64,000 nt of DNA from NCBI RefSeq assembly GCF_001665835.1, contig NZ_LZSX01000039.1, positions 141,245 to 205,244 on the forward strand, given 5' to 3'. The position numbers were made by a program, and so were the translations under genes. This document shows, in pieces, positions 29,331 to 42,120 of the stretch. The stretch is from Mycobacterium colombiense (GTDB taxonomy: Bacteria; Actinomycetota; Actinomycetes; Mycobacteriales; Mycobacteriaceae). The notes under the pieces were generated by a model, which had not been told where the DNA came from, searched no databases, and worked only from the letters and a program-made list of their open reading frames with translations. The first letter of the stretch is position 1, and each line of letters starts with the position of its first letter.

Positions 29331-30905
29331 CTAGATCGGAATGAGCCCGTGCTTACGCGCCGTGCGGAACCACAGTTGCTTCTCCCGCAGCAGCTTCATC
29401 GACTTGCGCAGCAGCAGCCTGGTCTCGTGCGGGTCGATGACCGCGTCGATGAAGCCGCGCTCGGCGGCGGTCCACGGGATCGCCATGTTGAGGTTGTAGC
29501 CCTCGATGAAGTCTTTCTTGATCTGCTGCGCCTCGGGCGTGGTGGGGTCGGGGAAGCGCTTCATCAGCAGCTGCGCGGCCCCCTCGGCGCCGATCACCGC
29601 GATGCGCGCGGTCGGCCAGGCGAAGTTGAAGTCCGCGGTCAGCTGCCTGGACCCCATCACGGCGTAGGCGCCGCCGTAGGACTTGCGGACCGTGATGGTC
29701 ACCTTCGGCACGTCGGCCTCGACGACCGAGTACAGGAACCGGCCGCCGCGCTTGATGATGCCGTTCTTCTCCTGCTCGGCGCCCGGCAGGAAGCCCGGCG
29801 TGTCCACCACGAACACCAGCGGGACGTTGAACGCGTCGCAGAACCGGATGAATCGCGCCGCCTTGTCGGAGGCCTCGTTGTCGATCGACCCGGACAGGTA
29901 CATGGGCTGGTTGGCGATCACGCCCACCGGATGCCCGTCGACGCGGGCGAAGCCGGTGATGATGGCCGGCCCGTGCTGCGCGGCCACGTCGAGGAAGTCA
30001 CCGTCATCGAAGATCCGCAGCAGGATCTCGTGCATGTCATAGGCCATGTTGTCCGAGTCCGGCACGATCGAGTCGAGCTCCAGATCGGTCGGGGTCGTCT
30101 CCGGCTCCAGGCCGGGGTTGACGATCGGCGGCTCGCTGACGGCGCTCGACGGCAGGAAGGACAGGAAGTCGCGCACGTACTGGAATGCGGCTTCCTCGGA
30201 GTCCACCACCTGGTGGATGTTGCCGTTGCGGGCCTGCGCGTCGGAGCCACCGAGCTCGTCGAGCGTGACGTCTTCGCCGGTGACCTCCCGGATCACATCC
30301 GGCCCGGTGACGAAGAAGTAGCCCTGGTCGCGCACCGACACCAGCAGGTCGTCCTGGATCGGCGAATACACCGCTCCCCCAGCGCATTTGCCGAAGATTA
30401 GGGAGATCTGCGGCACCAGCCCGGACAGCGCCTCGTGGCGGCGGCCCAGCTCGGCGTACCACGCCAGCGAGGTGACGGCGTCCTGAATACGCGCGCCGCC
30501 CGAGTCCTGGATGCCGACGATCGGGCAGCCGACCATCGCGCACCACTCCATCAGCCTGGCCACCTTGCGGCCGAACATCTCGCCCACCGTGCCCTGGAAC
30601 ACCGTCTGGTCGTGGGAGAACACCCCGACCGGCCGGCCGTCGATCATGGCGTGCCCGGTGACGCAGCCGTCGCCGTAGAGCGCGTTCGGGTCGTTCGGCG
30701 TCTTGGCCAGCGCGCCGGTCTCCAGGAAGGTGCCCGGGTCCACCAGCGCGTGGATGCGGGCGCGGGCGCTGGGGATGCCCTTCTTGTCGCGCTTGGCGAC
30801 GGCCTTCTCACCGCCGGGCTCTTTGGCCAGTTCCAGGCGAGCGTAGAGCTCGGCCAGCTTCTCGGCGGTGGTGTGCTGAATGGGAGCCGGCGCCATCTCC
30901 GTCAT
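29331..30905 (-). CDS. accD4: Acyl-CoA carboxylase beta subunit AccD4
   Basis: 524 residues, the carboxyltransferase subunit of the complex (with AccA3, AccD5 and AccE5) that carboxylates the long acyl-CoA used as extender by Pks13. Both crotonase-like halves are complete, with the oxyanion-hole glycine pairs in [12 protein letters not shown] and [15 protein letters not shown]. Its start overlaps the pks13 stop by one base (TAATG), coupling the two. Full length compared with Rv3799c. Confidence 0.96.
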   Translation of the reverse strand: MTEMAPAPIQHTTAEKLAELYARLELAKEPGGEKAVAKRDKKGIPSARARIHALVDPGTFLETGALAKTPNDPNALYGDGCVTGHAMIDGRPVGVFSHDQTVFQGTVGEMFGRKVARLMEWCAMVGCPIVGIQDSGGARIQDAVTSLAWYAELGRRHEALSGLVPQISLIFGKCAGGAVYSPIQDDLLVSVRDQGYFFVTGPDVIREVTGEDVTLDELGGSDAQARNGNIHQVVDSEEAAFQYVRDFLSFLPSSAVSEPPIVNPGLEPETTPTDLELDSIVPDSDNMAYDMHEILLRIFDDGDFLDVAAQHGPAIITGFARVDGHPVGVIANQPMYLSGSIDNEASDKAARFIRFCDAFNVPLVFVVDTPGFLPGAEQEKNGIIKRGGRFLYSVVEADVPKVTITVRKSYGGAYAVMGSRQLTADFNFAWPTARIAVIGAEGAAQLLMKRFPDPTTPEAQQIKKDFIEGYNLNMAIPWTAAERGFIDAVIDPHETRLLLRKSMKLLREKQLWFRTARKHGLIPI

Positions 30906-33900
30906 TACTTGCCCACCTCACTCGTCTGACTGGTTTCGGCCTCCACCTTATTCAGGACGTCGGAGAGGTGAGCACCGACCTTGCCGATGGTCGGTTCGTC
31001 GATGGCCTGGATGTGCTCGCCGCCGATCGGCACCACCTCGAGGTCGGCCACGTACTCGCCCCAGCCGCCGTCGGGCTTGCGGACCGCATAGCGCGGCTCG
31101 AACTCGATGACGTCGTCGTGGTAGCGATCGGCCATGTACAGGGTCACGTGGCCTTCGTACGGCTCGATCTGGACGGTCTCGAGCGCCCGGTTGTCCAGGT
31201 AGGACGTCCGCTGGTGTTCGACGATGCCGCCCGGGATCTGCACGCCGCTCTGCTGGACGATGTCCAGCACGAACTTGACCTGGCCCTCGTCGTCGAGCTC
31301 TTCGAGCTGCTCGTAGGGGATCGCGGGGATCTCGACGTTGAAGGTGCGCTCGGCGAACTTCGCGTACCGGTCCCAGCGCTTGCGGGTCTCCTCCTGCGTC
31401 TGGGGGATCTCCTCGCCGGCGCGCACCGTGTCGATCATTCCGACGAAGCGCACATCCTCGCCCGCGCGCTTCAAACCGATCGCGCAGGCGTACGCCAGCG
31501 CGCCGCCGAGCGACCACCCGGCCAGGATGAACGGCTTGCCAGCGTTCATCTCCAACAGTTTCGGCACGTACTGGGCGGCCCGTTCCTGAACGGTGCCCTC
31601 CACACGCTCGAACCCGTACATCGGCGTGTCCGCGGGCAACCGGTTCAGCAGCGGCTCATAGACCACGGTCGAACCGCCGGCCGGATGGAACACGAACACC
31701 GGGGGTTTCGAGCTGCCCTCGGGGCGCGCCCGCAAGGTGCGGACGAAGCCGTCGATCTGCCCGGCCTCCAGGTACTGGCGGACCTTCTCGGCCAGCGCCT
31801 CGATGGTGTCCGACGTCAGGACGTCCTCGGCGGTGATGGCGCCCTCGGCGCGCTCCGAGAGGCGCTGCGCCATCTTGGCCGCGGTGTCCTCGTCGAGCTT
31901 GGGCAGCGGGTTGAAGATGCCGCCCGGCGACTTGCCCGTGACGATCGCCCAGGTGGCGAAGGTGACCCGCTCGGCGGCATCACGCGGCGGCACATCGGAA
32001 TTCAGCGCTTTGGACACCGCCTCCTGGCTGAGCGCCCCCGCGAGATCCGGCTTCGCGCCGTTGGTCGCCGCGCCCTTCGGGCCGGACGGATCCGTCGGCG
32101 GCGGCGGGATCGTCGCGTCCGGCGCCGGCGGTGCCGGCTGAGTCTCGGGCTCCGCCTGCGGATCCGGTGCGGGTGCGCCGGCCGACGCCGGCGTTGCCCC
32201 GCTGAGGAGCTGGGCCTGCTCTTTGGCGATCTCCTCGGGCGTAAGCGTCTTCTGGTGCTCGTGTAGCTGCTCGACCTCGTCGCGGTGCTCGACCGCGTAC
32301 TCGATCAGCTTCTCGATGGCATAGAGGTTGGCGTCGCGCACGGCCGTCAATTGGATTGGCGGCAGGTCGAAGTCGTATTCGACGCGGTTCTTGATCCGCA
32401 CCGCCATCAGCGAGTCCAGGCCGAGCTCGATCAGCGGCACCTCCCAGGGCAGGTCCTCGGGCTCGTAACCCATGGCCGCCGAGACGATCAGGCCCAGCCG
32501 CTCGCCGATGGTCTCGCCGGAATCCGGCGTCCACCGGCCCACGCCGGCCGGCAGGTAGCGGTTGGTCAGGCTGTCCGACAGCGTCTCGGCGTCGGGCTCC
32601 TCGGCGGGCGCGGCGGGCGCCTCGTCCGCGGCGGTCGTGGTCGGCGCGGCGATGGCCGCGCCGGCGCCCGCCGCGGTGGGCAATGCGGCCACGCTCTGAC
32701 CGGCCCGCGACACCAGCGCGTCGTAGACCAGCGTGAAGGACTCGTCGATGCGGGCGTGCACCTGCACAGCGGCGCCGCCGGGGTGCCGGGTCATCGTCGT
32801 CACCAGCCGGGCGCCCGCGCCGGGCACCGCGCGCTGCTCGGAGGCCACCAACTGCGCATCCGAAAGGACCTGTGTCGCAGCCGATCTCACCAGCGCGGCC
32901 AGATCCGTCTCGCCGTTGCGGGGCGCGTACTCCCAGACGTGGCGGCCGTCCGGCAGCGCGACGTGGGTCCCCGGCATGATCACCGAGCCGTCGCCGGAGA
33001 AGTGCACGTCGAGCCAGTGCTCTTTGCGCTTGAACCGGGTCGGCGGGATATTCGCGTAATCCTCGGGTCCCTGCGCGCGGCTGAACAGCGTGCGGATGTC
33101 CAGGTCGTGGCCGTGAACGTAGAGCTGGGCCATGGCCGAGATCATCGACTCGACGTCGTCCTGCTTGCGGGCCAGCGTCGGAATCAGTTGGGCGTCATGC
33201 AGACCCGCGGCAGCGGTGGTCAGGCCGATCTGCATCAGCGCCACCGGGTTGGGTGCGAGCTCCAGGAAGGTGGTGTGGCCGCTGTCGACGGCGTTGCGCA
33301 CGCCGTGGGTGAAGTACACCGAGTGCCGCATGCCCTTGACCCAGTAGTCGACATCGTGCACCGGCTCGCCGCCGGGCTTGATGTAGCTGCCCTCGTGCAC
33401 CGTCGAGAAGATCCCGACCGTCGGGCTCAGCGGGTGAATCCCCTGCAGCTCGGCGGAGAACTCACCGAGCAGCGGGTCCATCTGCGAGGTGTGGCCCGCG
33501 CCCTTGGTCTGCAGCTTGCGGGCGAAGCGGCCCTCGGTCTCCGCGCGGGCGACGATCGCGTCGATCTGGTCCGGCGGGCCACCGATCACGGTCTGGCTGG
33601 GCGCGGCGTAGACACACACCTCCAGGCCGGGGAAGTCGCCGAACACCGTCTTGAGCTCGTCGGCGGAGTACTCGACGAGCGCCATGAACCGGATGTACTC
33701 GCCGAACAGCATCGACTCGCCCTCGCCCATCAGGTGCGAGCGCGACGCGATCACGCGCGCGGCGTCCGCCAGCGACAGGCCGCCGGCGAAGTACGCCGAC
33801 GCGGGCTCGCCGAGCGACTGGCCCACCACCGCAGCGGGTTTGGCGCCGTGGTGCTTGAGCAACTCGCCCAGCGCGATCTGGATCGCGAAGATGACGACGT

Positions 33901-36262
33901 TGCTGGTTTCGATGCCGTAGTCGACCGAGTCGTCGAGGATCATCTCGAGCACCGAGTAGCCGCGCTCGTCCTGGATCAGCGCGTCGACCTTCTCGATCCA
34001 CTCGGCGAAGACCTCGTTGCGCAGGTACAGGCTCTTGCCCATCTTGCGGTGCTGCGCACCGAAACCGGCCATCGCCCACACCGGGCCGCTGGTCACCGGC
34101 CCGTCGGTGCTGAACACGTTGGGCCGTTGCTTGCCCTCGGCGACCGCGCGCAGGCCCTTGATGGCCTCCTCGTGGTCGTGGGCCAGCACCACCGCACGGG
34201 AGCGACCGTGGTTGCGCCGCGACAGCGCCCGGCCGATGGCTTCCAGCGACGACGCCTGCCCCTCCGGGCTTTCCATCCAGTCCGCGAGCTCGGTGGCCGC
34301 GGACTTCTTGCGCGACGTCAGAAACGCTGACACCGCGAGCGGGATCAGCGGCTTGGTCGGCTCCGACTCCTCTTGTGCGGCAAGCTCTTCCAGCGCAATC
34401 TCTTTGAGACGCAGTGCCTCGTCGGTCACACCCGGAAGCTCGTACTCCGGCTCTTCGGCCTCGGAGGCGTCGGGGATGATGTTGCCGAAGTCGTCGAACC
34501 GCAGCGAGTGGCTCTCCAGCGTGGGCGCCTCGGCCGCGTCGGCGGCCGGCGCAGCGGCGACGGGCTGCGGCTCGGCTTCGCGCTCGATGACGTCGCGGGG
34601 CAGCACCTCGCGCACCACCAGGTGCGCATTGGCGCCACCGAAGCCGAAGCTGGACACCCCGGCCAGCGCGTAGCCGCCGTAGCGCGGCCAATCACTGGCG
34701 TTGTCAATGACTTTCAGGTGCATGCCGTCGAAGTCGATGTAGGGGCTGGGGCCGGCGAAGTTGATCGACGGCGGCAGCTTGTCGTGCTGCAACGCCAGCA
34801 CTACCTTGGCCAGGCTCGCCGCGCCGGCGGCCGACTCCAGGTGTCCCACATTGGTTTTCACCGCGCCCAGCAGCGCCGGACGGTCGGCGGGGCGGCCCCG
34901 CCCGACGATGCGGCCCAGCGCCTCGGCCTCGATCGGGTCACCCAGGACGGTCCCGGTGCCGTGCGCCTCGATGTAGTCGACGGTGCGCGGATCGATGCCC
35001 GCGTCCTTGTAGGCCCGGCGCAGCACCTCGGCCTGGGCGTCCTGGTTGGGGGCGATCAGGCCGTTGGACCGGCCGTCGTGGTTGACCGCACTGCCGGCGA
35101 TGACGGCCAGGATCTGGTCGCCGTCGCGGCGGGCGTCGTCGACCCGCTTCAGCACGAACATGCCGCCGCCCTCGGAACGGGTGTAGCCGTCGGCGTCCGA
35201 CGAGAACGACTTGATCCGGCCGTCGGGGGCCAGCACCGCGCCGATCTCGTCGAAACCGAGCGTCACCAGCGGCGTGAGCAGCGCGTTGACGCCGCCGGCG
35301 ACCGCGACGTCGCATTCACCGTTGCGCAGCGCCTGCACCGCCTGATGTGTCGCCACCAGCGAGCTCGAGCAGGCGGTGTCCAGCGCCACCGAGGGGCCGC
35401 GGAAGTCGTAGAAGTAGGACACCCGGTTGGCGATGATCGAGCTGGCGGTTCCGGTGATCGCGTAGGGGTGCGCGACCGTCGGATCGGACACCGCCAGGAA
35501 TTGGTAGTCGTTGTTCGAGAAGCCGACGTACACGCCGACGGCCTCACCGCGCAGGCTCGACGCCGGAATCCGGGCGTGCTCGAGCGCCTCCCAGGTGAGC
35601 TCCAGCGCCATCCGCTGCTGCGGGTCGATGTTGTCGGCCTCGGTCTTGGCGACCGCGAAGAATTCGGAGTCGAAACCCTTGACGTCCTTGAGGTAGCCGC
35701 CCCGGGTGCGGGCGGTGGCGACGCGCGCCGCAATGCGCGGCTCTTCCAGGAACTCCGACCAGCGACCCTCGGGCAGATCGGTGATGGCGTCGCGGCCCTC
35801 CATGAGCGCCGCCCAGGTCTCGTCCGGGGAGTTCATGTCGCCGGGCAGCCGGGTCGACAAGCCCACGATCGCGATGTCGACGCGCTCGGCCGGGCCGGTG
35901 CGGGTCCAGTCGGCGCCGTCCAGCTCGTCGTCGGAGACCTCGGGCTCACCCTCGATGATGCGGGTGGCCAGCGATTCAATCGTCGGATGCTGGAAGGCCA
36001 CCGCGACGGACAGGGTGACACCGGTCATGTCCTCGATGTCGGCGGCCATCGCCACGGCATCGCGCGACGCCAGGCCCAGCTCGACCATCGGGACCGACTC
36101 GTCGATGTCGTCGGGTGACTTCCCGACGGCGCGGCCCACCCAATTGCGCAGCCACTGGCGCATCTCGGGGACGGTCATGTCGGCTTTTTTGGCGGGCGGT
36201 GTGGCGGGCACCTCCCCGCCAGGGCCCGGGGTGTGGTTTTCGGGGTGCTCAGTGTCAGCCAT
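30905..36262 (-). CDS. pks13: Mycolic acid condensing polyketide synthase Pks13
   Basis: 1785 residues. Joins the meromycoloyl chain (from FadD32) and the carboxylated alpha chain (from AccD4) by Claisen condensation. Domains in order: N-terminal ACP with Ser66 (VELGLASRD), ketosynthase with Cys298 (DTACSSSL), acyltransferase with Ser816 ([10 protein letters not shown]), C-terminal ACP with Ser1284 ([10 protein letters not shown]), a Pro-rich linker around 1335-1385, and a thioesterase with Ser1584 ([11 protein letters not shown]). All active residues are present. It is about 50 residues longer than the M. tuberculosis protein, mostly in linkers. It starts 13 bases after fadD32, so the three genes form one operon. 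Confidence 0.97.
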   Translation of the reverse strand: MADTEHPENHTPGPGGEVPATPPAKKADMTVPEMRQWLRNWVGRAVGKSPDDIDESVPMVELGLASRDAVAMAADIEDMTGVTLSVAVAFQHPTIESLATRIIEGEPEVSDDELDGADWTRTGPAERVDIAIVGLSTRLPGDMNSPDETWAALMEGRDAITDLPEGRWSEFLEEPRIAARVATARTRGGYLKDVKGFDSEFFAVAKTEADNIDPQQRMALELTWEALEHARIPASSLRGEAVGVYVGFSNNDYQFLAVSDPTVAHPYAITGTASSIIANRVSYFYDFRGPSVALDTACSSSLVATHQAVQALRNGECDVAVAGGVNALLTPLVTLGFDEIGAVLAPDGRIKSFSSDADGYTRSEGGGMFVLKRVDDARRDGDQILAVIAGSAVNHDGRSNGLIAPNQDAQAEVLRRAYKDAGIDPRTVDYIEAHGTGTVLGDPIEAEALGRIVGRGRPADRPALLGAVKTNVGHLESAAGAASLAKVVLALQHDKLPPSINFAGPSPYIDFDGMHLKVIDNASDWPRYGGYALAGVSSFGFGGANAHLVVREVLPRDVIEREAEPQPVAAAPAADAAEAPTLESHSLRFDDFGNIIPDASEAEEPEYELPGVTDEALRLKEIALEELAAQEESEPTKPLIPLAVSAFLTSRKKSAATELADWMESPEGQASSLEAIGRALSRRNHGRSRAVVLAHDHEEAIKGLRAVAEGKQRPNVFSTDGPVTSGPVWAMAGFGAQHRKMGKSLYLRNEVFAEWIEKVDALIQDERGYSVLEMILDDSVDYGIETSNVVIFAIQIALGELLKHHGAKPAAVVGQSLGEPASAYFAGGLSLADAARVIASRSHLMGEGESMLFGEYIRFMALVEYSADELKTVFGDFPGLEVCVYAAPSQTVIGGPPDQIDAIVARAETEGRFARKLQTKGAGHTSQMDPLLGEFSAELQGIHPLSPTVGIFSTVHEGSYIKPGGEPVHDVDYWVKGMRHSVYFTHGVRNAVDSGHTTFLELAPNPVALMQIGLTTAAAGLHDAQLIPTLARKQDDVESMISAMAQLYVHGHDLDIRTLFSRAQGPEDYANIPPTRFKRKEHWLDVHFSGDGSVIMPGTHVALPDGRHVWEYAPRNGETDLAALVRSAATQVLSDAQLVASEQRAVPGAGARLVTTMTRHPGGAAVQVHARIDESFTLVYDALVSRAGQSVAALPTAAGAGAAIAAPTTTAADEAPAAPAEEPDAETLSDSLTNRYLPAGVGRWTPDSGETIGERLGLIVSAAMGYEPEDLPWEVPLIELGLDSLMAVRIKNRVEYDFDLPPIQLTAVRDANLYAIEKLIEYAVEHRDEVEQLHEHQKTLTPEEIAKEQAQLLSGATPASAGAPAPDPQAEPETQPAPPAPDATIPPPPTDPSGPKGAATNGAKPDLAGALSQEAVSKALNSDVPPRDAAERVTFATWAIVTGKSPGGIFNPLPKLDEDTAAKMAQRLSERAEGAITAEDVLTSDTIEALAEKVRQYLEAGQIDGFVRTLRARPEGSSKPPVFVFHPAGGSTVVYEPLLNRLPADTPMYGFERVEGTVQERAAQYVPKLLEMNAGKPFILAGWSLGGALAYACAIGLKRAGEDVRFVGMIDTVRAGEEIPQTQEETRKRWDRYAKFAERTFNVEIPAIPYEQLEELDDEGQVKFVLDIVQQSGVQIPGGIVEHQRTSYLDNRALETVQIEPYEGHVTLYMADRYHDDVIEFEPRYAVRKPDGGWGEYVADLEVVPIGGEHIQAIDEPTIGKVGAHLSDVLNKVEAETSQTSEVGK

Positions 36263-36275
36263 GGTCCTAAGGGAT

Positions 36276-38174
36276 TCAGTCAGTGGAGCTGGCGAAGGCC
36301 GTCGGAGAACCGACGCCGCTTCGCAGACTGCCGTCGAGGTAAGCCGCGCGGCAGGCGCGGTGCCCGATCTTGCCGCTGGAGGTACGCGGGATCGTTCCCG
36401 ACTGCACCAGCAGCAGGTCGCGGACCGTGACGCCGTGGCGCACGGCGATCGCGGCCCGGATGTCGTCGGCGATGGGCTGGTAGTCCAGCTTGTGCGAGCC
36501 GGCGGCGCGCTCGGCCACGATCACCAGCTGCTCGGACCCGTCGTCCGGGTCGTACTTGATGCCGGCGTGCGGGTTGTCGAACACTTCTTGCGGCAGCTGG
36601 TTGGCCGGCACCGAGAAGGCGGCGACGTAACCGGTGCGCAGCGCCTTGCTGGCTTCCTGCGCCGAGTATTCGAGGTCCTGCGGGTAGTGGTTGCGGCCGT
36701 CGATGATGACCAGGTCCTTGATGCGGCCCGCGATGTAGAGGTGGCCGTTGTGGTAGGTGCCGTAGTCGCCGGTCTTGACCCACATGCCGTCGTCGGGCGC
36801 GCCCTCGGCGTGGGACTGGCTGATCCGCGACTTGAGGATGTTGCGGAAGGTCTCGTTGGTCTCTTCTTCCTTGCCCCAGTAGCCGATGCCCAGGTTGTTG
36901 CCGTGCAGCCAGATCTCGCCGATCTGACCGTCGGGCAGCTCGCTGGCGGTCTCCGGGTCGACGATGACCGCCCACTCGTCCACGCCGATGATGCCGGCGG
37001 AAACCTGCGGAACGGCCTTCGGCGAATCGGCGGGCACCTCGACGAAGCGCTGCTTGTTCAGCTCGTCACGATCGACGTGGATGACCCTGGGCGCCTCGTC
37101 CATCGGCGTGGTGGAGACGAACAGCGTCGCCTCGGCCAGTCCGTAGGACGGCTTGATCGCGGTCTCGCGCAGACCGTAGGGCGAGAACGCGTCGTAGAAC
37201 TTGCGCATCGACGCCGGGGACACCGGCTCGCTGCCGTTCAGGATCGCCTTGACGTTGCTCAGGTCCAGCGGCGGCTCGCCGTCCTTGGGCACCCCGCGCA
37301 CGGCGGCGTGCTCGAACGCGAAGTTCGGCGCGACGGTGATTACCTCGCAGTCCGGGGCGTCCTCCGGCTTGCGCGCCATCTCGCGGATCCACCGGCCGGG
37401 CCGGCGCACGAAGGCGGCCGGGGTCATGAAGGTGAAGTTGTGACCGATCACCGGCGACAGCAGCGCGGTGATCAGCCCCATGTCGTGGAAGAACGGCAGC
37501 CAGGACAGTCCGCGGTCGGCCTCCTTGCCTTCCAGGCCGTTGAGCACCTGCAGCACATTGGTGGGCAGGTTCAGGTGGGTGATCGCCACACCGGTCGGGG
37601 TGCGGGTGGAGCCGGAGGTGTACTGCAGGTAGGCGATGGTGTTCTCGGTGGCCTCCGGCGGCTCCCAGGTCGATGCGACCTCGTTGGGTACCGCGTCGAC
37701 GGCGATGACGCGGGGGCGCTCCTTGGCGGAACGGGCGCGGATGAACTTGCGGACGCCCTCGGCGGCCTCGGTGGTGGTCAGGATCGTCGACGGGGTGCAG
37801 TCGTCGAGCACGGCGTGCAGGCGGCCGACGTGGCCCGGCTCGCTCGGGTCGAACAGCGGCACCGCGATCCGGCCGGCGTACAGCGCGCCGAAGAGGGCGA
37901 CGAGGTAGTTCAGGTTCTGCGGGCAGAGCACGGCGATGCGGTCTTCGGGCTGCGTGACTTGCTGCAGCCGGGCGCCCACGGCGCGGTTGCGGGCGCTGAA
38001 CTCCGACCAGGAGATGTCGCAGGCGACGCCGTCGCGCTCGGTGGAGAAGTCCAGGAACCGATAGGCGAGCTTGTCGCCGCGAACCTTCGCCCATTTCTCA
38101 ACGTGCTTGACCAAGTTCGTGTTGTCCGGGAACTTGATCTTTCCATTCACGATGAACGGGTTGTGGTACACCAT
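36276..38174 (-). CDS. fadD32: Long-chain fatty-acyl-AMP ligase FadD32
   Basis: 632 residues. Activates meromycolic acid as the acyl-adenylate and loads it on the N-terminal ACP of Pks13. The adenylate-forming P-loop is [15 protein letters not shown]; further core motifs are [11 protein letters not shown] and WVKTGDYG. The FAAL-specific insertion that blocks CoA use lies after residue 330. ATG 38174 was chosen because AGGAG sits 7 bases upstream; an in-frame GTG at 38192 would add six residues but has no ribosome site. It heads the fadD32-pks13-accD4 operon, and three palindromes lie just upstream. Confidence 0.96.
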   Translation of the reverse strand: MVYHNPFIVNGKIKFPDNTNLVKHVEKWAKVRGDKLAYRFLDFSTERDGVACDISWSEFSARNRAVGARLQQVTQPEDRIAVLCPQNLNYLVALFGALYAGRIAVPLFDPSEPGHVGRLHAVLDDCTPSTILTTTEAAEGVRKFIRARSAKERPRVIAVDAVPNEVASTWEPPEATENTIAYLQYTSGSTRTPTGVAITHLNLPTNVLQVLNGLEGKEADRGLSWLPFFHDMGLITALLSPVIGHNFTFMTPAAFVRRPGRWIREMARKPEDAPDCEVITVAPNFAFEHAAVRGVPKDGEPPLDLSNVKAILNGSEPVSPASMRKFYDAFSPYGLRETAIKPSYGLAEATLFVSTTPMDEAPRVIHVDRDELNKQRFVEVPADSPKAVPQVSAGIIGVDEWAVIVDPETASELPDGQIGEIWLHGNNLGIGYWGKEEETNETFRNILKSRISQSHAEGAPDDGMWVKTGDYGTYHNGHLYIAGRIKDLVIIDGRNHYPQDLEYSAQEASKALRTGYVAAFSVPANQLPQEVFDNPHAGIKYDPDDGSEQLVIVAERAAGSHKLDYQPIADDIRAAIAVRHGVTVRDLLLVQSGTIPRTSSGKIGHRACRAAYLDGSLRSGVGSPTAFASSTD

Positions 38175-38499
38175 GCCGCTCTCCTGTCGCACCTGTTTTC
38201 GGTCGGCTCGGCCGACACATTGTTCCTAGGTCGGCTCCGCCGACGGCTTCGTCCTGCAAGTCGGCTCGGCCGACGGTTACATGTCTACGCGCACACCGAA
38301 CCTCGCACCGCACCCGGTTGGGAACGCCGGTGACGTGCCAGCGCCAGCCGGCATCGACCCCGACCGGGTGTGCGACAAAGGCCCGATAGCTCTTAAATTC
38401 CTCTTAATGTTACGGGGCTGCCTACGGCAGACCAAATCACAAGGTACCGCTGATCGCCATCGGCAACCGCCACCTAACCCTTGTGTCCCACCGCCCCGG
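38175..38499. promoter_or_regulatory. 325-base upstream region of fadD32
   Basis: No gene is seen here. From the fadD32 side it holds the three palindromes at 38202-38274. Further up is an A+T-rich patch (38390-38413) where TAACAT on the reverse strand (38412-38407) could be a -10, and a small hairpin CTGCC-TAC-GGCAG (38418-38430) that may end the Rv3802c transcript. If that -10 is real, the palindromes lie inside a leader of more than 200 bases; if a nearer promoter is used they are operators. Confidence 0.55.
38202..38274. repeat. Three spaced 15-bp palindromes upstream of fadD32
   Basis: GTCGGC-TCG-GCCGAC at 38202-38216, GTCGGC-TCC-GCCGAC at 38230-38244 and GTCGGC-TCG-GCCGAC at 38260-38274. 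Centre-to-centre distances are 28 and 30 bases, close to three turns of B-DNA, so all three would face one side of the helix. The first is 27 bases from the fadD32 ATG. Each can also form a hairpin with a 6-bp stem and 3-base loop if transcribed. See findings. Confidence 0.85.
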
Positions 38500-39510
38500 T
38501 CATCCGTGTTTCGGTTGTGGCGCATTTGCGATCAGACCGTGAGCCCAGTTGAGCGTCCAGTCGGTCGCGGGTGCCCCGTCGATGCTCCAGCACTGCGTCG
38601 TGGCGTACAGCGCGTGGACCGGCTGGCCGGCGCCGCTGGCCAAGGTGTTCAGCGTGGCCGGCAGGTTGGCGATGCTGAACGCCTCCTCCGGAGCGGCGCA
38701 GATCAGGTCGCCCGGCGCGCAGATCTCGTTGGTCTTGCCGTTGAGGTCCCCGAAGCCGCCGGGGCGCGCGCCGGTCATGGTCAGACCCATCCCGGACAGG
38801 ATGGGCACCTCGTGCAATGTGACCTCGGCGCCCTGCCCCGGCGGGTTGGGTCCGATGTCGTTGCCGACCCCCGTCTGGCGACGACCGTCCGCGATCAATG
38901 TCACACCGAGCACCAGGTCGTCGTCGACGGGTCCGCGGCCGTTACCGATATCGCTGGCGATGTCGCCCGCGATCACCGCGCCCTGCGAGAAGCCCATCAG
39001 CACGTAACTGGTCAGCGGGCACTTGGTGTTCATGTCGGTCATCGCCTGCACCGTCGCGCGGGTGCCCTCGGCCCGGCTGGCGTTGTAGGACATCTGCGTG
39101 TCGCCGCTCAGCGGATTGTGGAACTGCGCGGTGTATGGGGTGGTGTACGCCTGCACCCGCGACGACGGGAACTGCTGGGTGAGGGTCGCGGTCGCCTTGT
39201 GCAGCAGCGCGTTGGGGAATTGGAGGGGGCTGGCGGGGTCGTCCTGCACGGCGGACTCCCACGTCCCGGGAACGTTGACCAGGAACACGTCGGGGCACGA
39301 CGCGTCCTGCGAGGCGGGTCGCGGCTTGTGCGGGTGCGTCGACGTCGACGGCGGCGGCAGGACCCCGGGCGGCACCGCGCTGGGCTCCGACTGGTGGCCG
39401 CGCAGCAATGTCACCGCGGCCAGGATGCCCAGAAAGACGACGGCGGCGACCGACAATGCGGCGATCCACGCGAGGGTGCGTTGGCGCTTACGCCGCGCGC
39501 TTTTAGCCAT
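38500..39510 (-). CDS. culp6: Cutinase-like phospholipase/thioesterase (Rv3802c ortholog, Culp6)
   Basis: 336 residues with an N-terminal signal anchor (about 13-36) and a short Pro/Ser-rich linker, then an alpha/beta-hydrolase of the cutinase family. The catalytic triad is Ser175 (MGFSQGAV), Asp268 (CAPGDLIC) and His299 (PVHALY), at the same numbers as in M. tuberculosis. The M. tuberculosis enzyme is essential, has phospholipase A and thioesterase activity, and is proposed to link mycolate synthesis with the outer membrane. AGGAGA precedes the ATG. It lies between fadD32 and the antigen 85 genes, all on the reverse strand. Confidence 0.95.
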   Translation of the reverse strand: MAKSARRKRQRTLAWIAALSVAAVVFLGILAAVTLLRGHQSEPSAVPPGVLPPPSTSTHPHKPRPASQDASCPDVFLVNVPGTWESAVQDDPASPLQFPNALLHKATATLTQQFPSSRVQAYTTPYTAQFHNPLSGDTQMSYNASRAEGTRATVQAMTDMNTKCPLTSYVLMGFSQGAVIAGDIASDIGNGRGPVDDDLVLGVTLIADGRRQTGVGNDIGPNPPGQGAEVTLHEVPILSGMGLTMTGARPGGFGDLNGKTNEICAPGDLICAAPEEAFSIANLPATLNTLASGAGQPVHALYATTQCWSIDGAPATDWTLNWAHGLIANAPQPKHG

Positions 39511-39675
39511 GTTCTCCTGCCAGCAGAGTCGGTGGATCGCAGCTACGCGGTCCTCCCGACCCCTGCTGCACCCCCTACACGGTACCGGCTCGGCCGAGCG
39601 GGCCAGTCGGGCAGCGGCCCGCCAGCGAATGGCGCCGACCCGCGGCGCCCGGCTGCGCCGCGCTTGCGATCGCCG

Positions 39676-40587
39676 CTAGCGAATGGCGCCGACGATGTCG
39701 CCCGACATCGCGCCGAGCTGCCCCGACCACGAGCCCCAGCCGTTGTCGCCGCCGCCGGGGAAGTCGAAGTGACCGTTGTGTCCGCCGTTGCTGCGGTACT
39801 GCTGATAGAACTCGCGCGAACTGCCCATCGCCGCGCCGGCCTGCCCGATCATCGCGGCGTCGTCGCCACCCATGTTGGTCGGGCTGTAGACCCAGACGCG
39901 GGTGTTGTTCTGCGCCAGCAGCGAGGCGTGCACGTAGGGGTCGTGCCACTTCCACCGGCCCAGCTGCGGGGCTCCCCACATCCCGTTGCCGTCGACGCCG
40001 CCGAACTGCTGCAGGCCGGCCAGGATCGCGCCGTTGTAGTTCGTGCTCGACGGGTAGAGGAAGCCGGACAGCGATCCGGCGAAACCGAAGCGGTCGGGGT
40101 GGAAGGCGGCCAGCGCCATCGCGCCGTAGCCACCCTGCGAGGCACCGACGGCGGCGTGGCCGCCGGGCGCCAGGCCCTTGTTGGCGGCCAGCCAGTCGGG
40201 CAGCTCGCTGGACAGGAAGGTGTCCCACTGCTTGCTGCCGTCCTGCTCCCAGTTGGTGTACATGCTCCACGCGCCGCCGGCCGGGGCCACCACCGAGACG
40301 CCCTTGCCGCCGAGCGTGTTCATCGCGTTACCGGCGGTGACCCAGTTGCTCACGTCGGGGGCCGCGTTGAAGGCGTCGAGCAGATAGACCGCGTGCGGAC
40401 CACCGGCCATGAAGGCCACCGGGATGTCGCGGCCCATCGCCGCCGACGGAACCATCAGGCTTTCGTAGCCCGCCGCCCTGGCTTTGCCAACGGTTGCGGC
40501 GGTCTGCAGCGCGAAGGCCAACCCGACGGCCAGCACGGTTACGCAGAACACCCGGAAAAGCGCCGACATACCCCGCACGACCGTCAT
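39676..40587 (-). CDS. fbpD: MPT51/FbpD, antigen 85-related secreted protein
   Basis: 303 residues with a signal peptide ending near KARA, then the antigen 85 alpha/beta-hydrolase fold (YESLMVPSAAMGRDIPVAFM). MPT51 of M. tuberculosis is regarded as non-catalytic. Here the nucleophile elbow reads GASQGG with Ser150, where I recall Ala in M. tuberculosis (GAAQGG). The His of antigen 85 (GTHSW) is still replaced by Asn (GDNGW), so full mycolyltransferase activity is unlikely; fibronectin or carbohydrate binding is the known role. The start at 40587 was chosen over an ORF 29 codons longer because GGAGGG lies 5 bases upstream. Confidence 0.93.
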   Translation of the reverse strand: MTVVRGMSALFRVFCVTVLAVGLAFALQTAATVGKARAAGYESLMVPSAAMGRDIPVAFMAGGPHAVYLLDAFNAAPDVSNWVTAGNAMNTLGGKGVSVVAPAGGAWSMYTNWEQDGSKQWDTFLSSELPDWLAANKGLAPGGHAAVGASQGGYGAMALAAFHPDRFGFAGSLSGFLYPSSTNYNGAILAGLQQFGGVDGNGMWGAPQLGRWKWHDPYVHASLLAQNNTRVWVYSPTNMGGDDAAMIGQAGAAMGSSREFYQQYRSNGGHNGHFDFPGGGDNGWGSWSGQLGAMSGDIVGAIR

Positions 40588-40681
40588 GTGCACCCTCCAT
40601 CGTGTAGTCGCTGAAAGCACATTAGCCAGGGCCATAGTTCCCCCGCGCGCCGGGTAGTGAAACAAGTCACACACACCGCAA

Positions 40682-40725
40682 ACGACGAGCGGCGGAAACC
40701 CCGAAGGGTTCCCGCCGCTCGTCGT
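40682..40725 (-). terminator. Terminator hairpin after fbpA
   Basis: A 19-bp stem (ACGACGAGCGGCGGAAACC with GGTTCCCGCCGCTCGTCGT, one mismatch) and a 6-base loop. It begins 14 bases past the fbpA stop on the reverse strand and separates fbpA from fbpD. Confidence 0.85.
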
Positions 40726-40739
40726 AATGCTTGGCGTGT

Positions 40740-42120
<1,381 letters not shown>

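Noticed and set aside
38175..38192. GTG at 38192 as the fadD32 start
   Set aside because: It has no ribosome site, while ATG 38174 has AGGAG at proper distance.
38202..38274. Reading the three palindromes as a small CRISPR array
   Set aside because: Repeats are 15 bp and self-complementary with 13-15 base spacers and no cas genes nearby; operators or hairpins fit better.
32285..38333. Long forward open frames (681 and 875 codons) opposite pks13 and fadD32
   Set aside because: Shadow frames caused by third-position G/C bias; the reverse strand has all catalytic motifs of Pks13 and FadD32.
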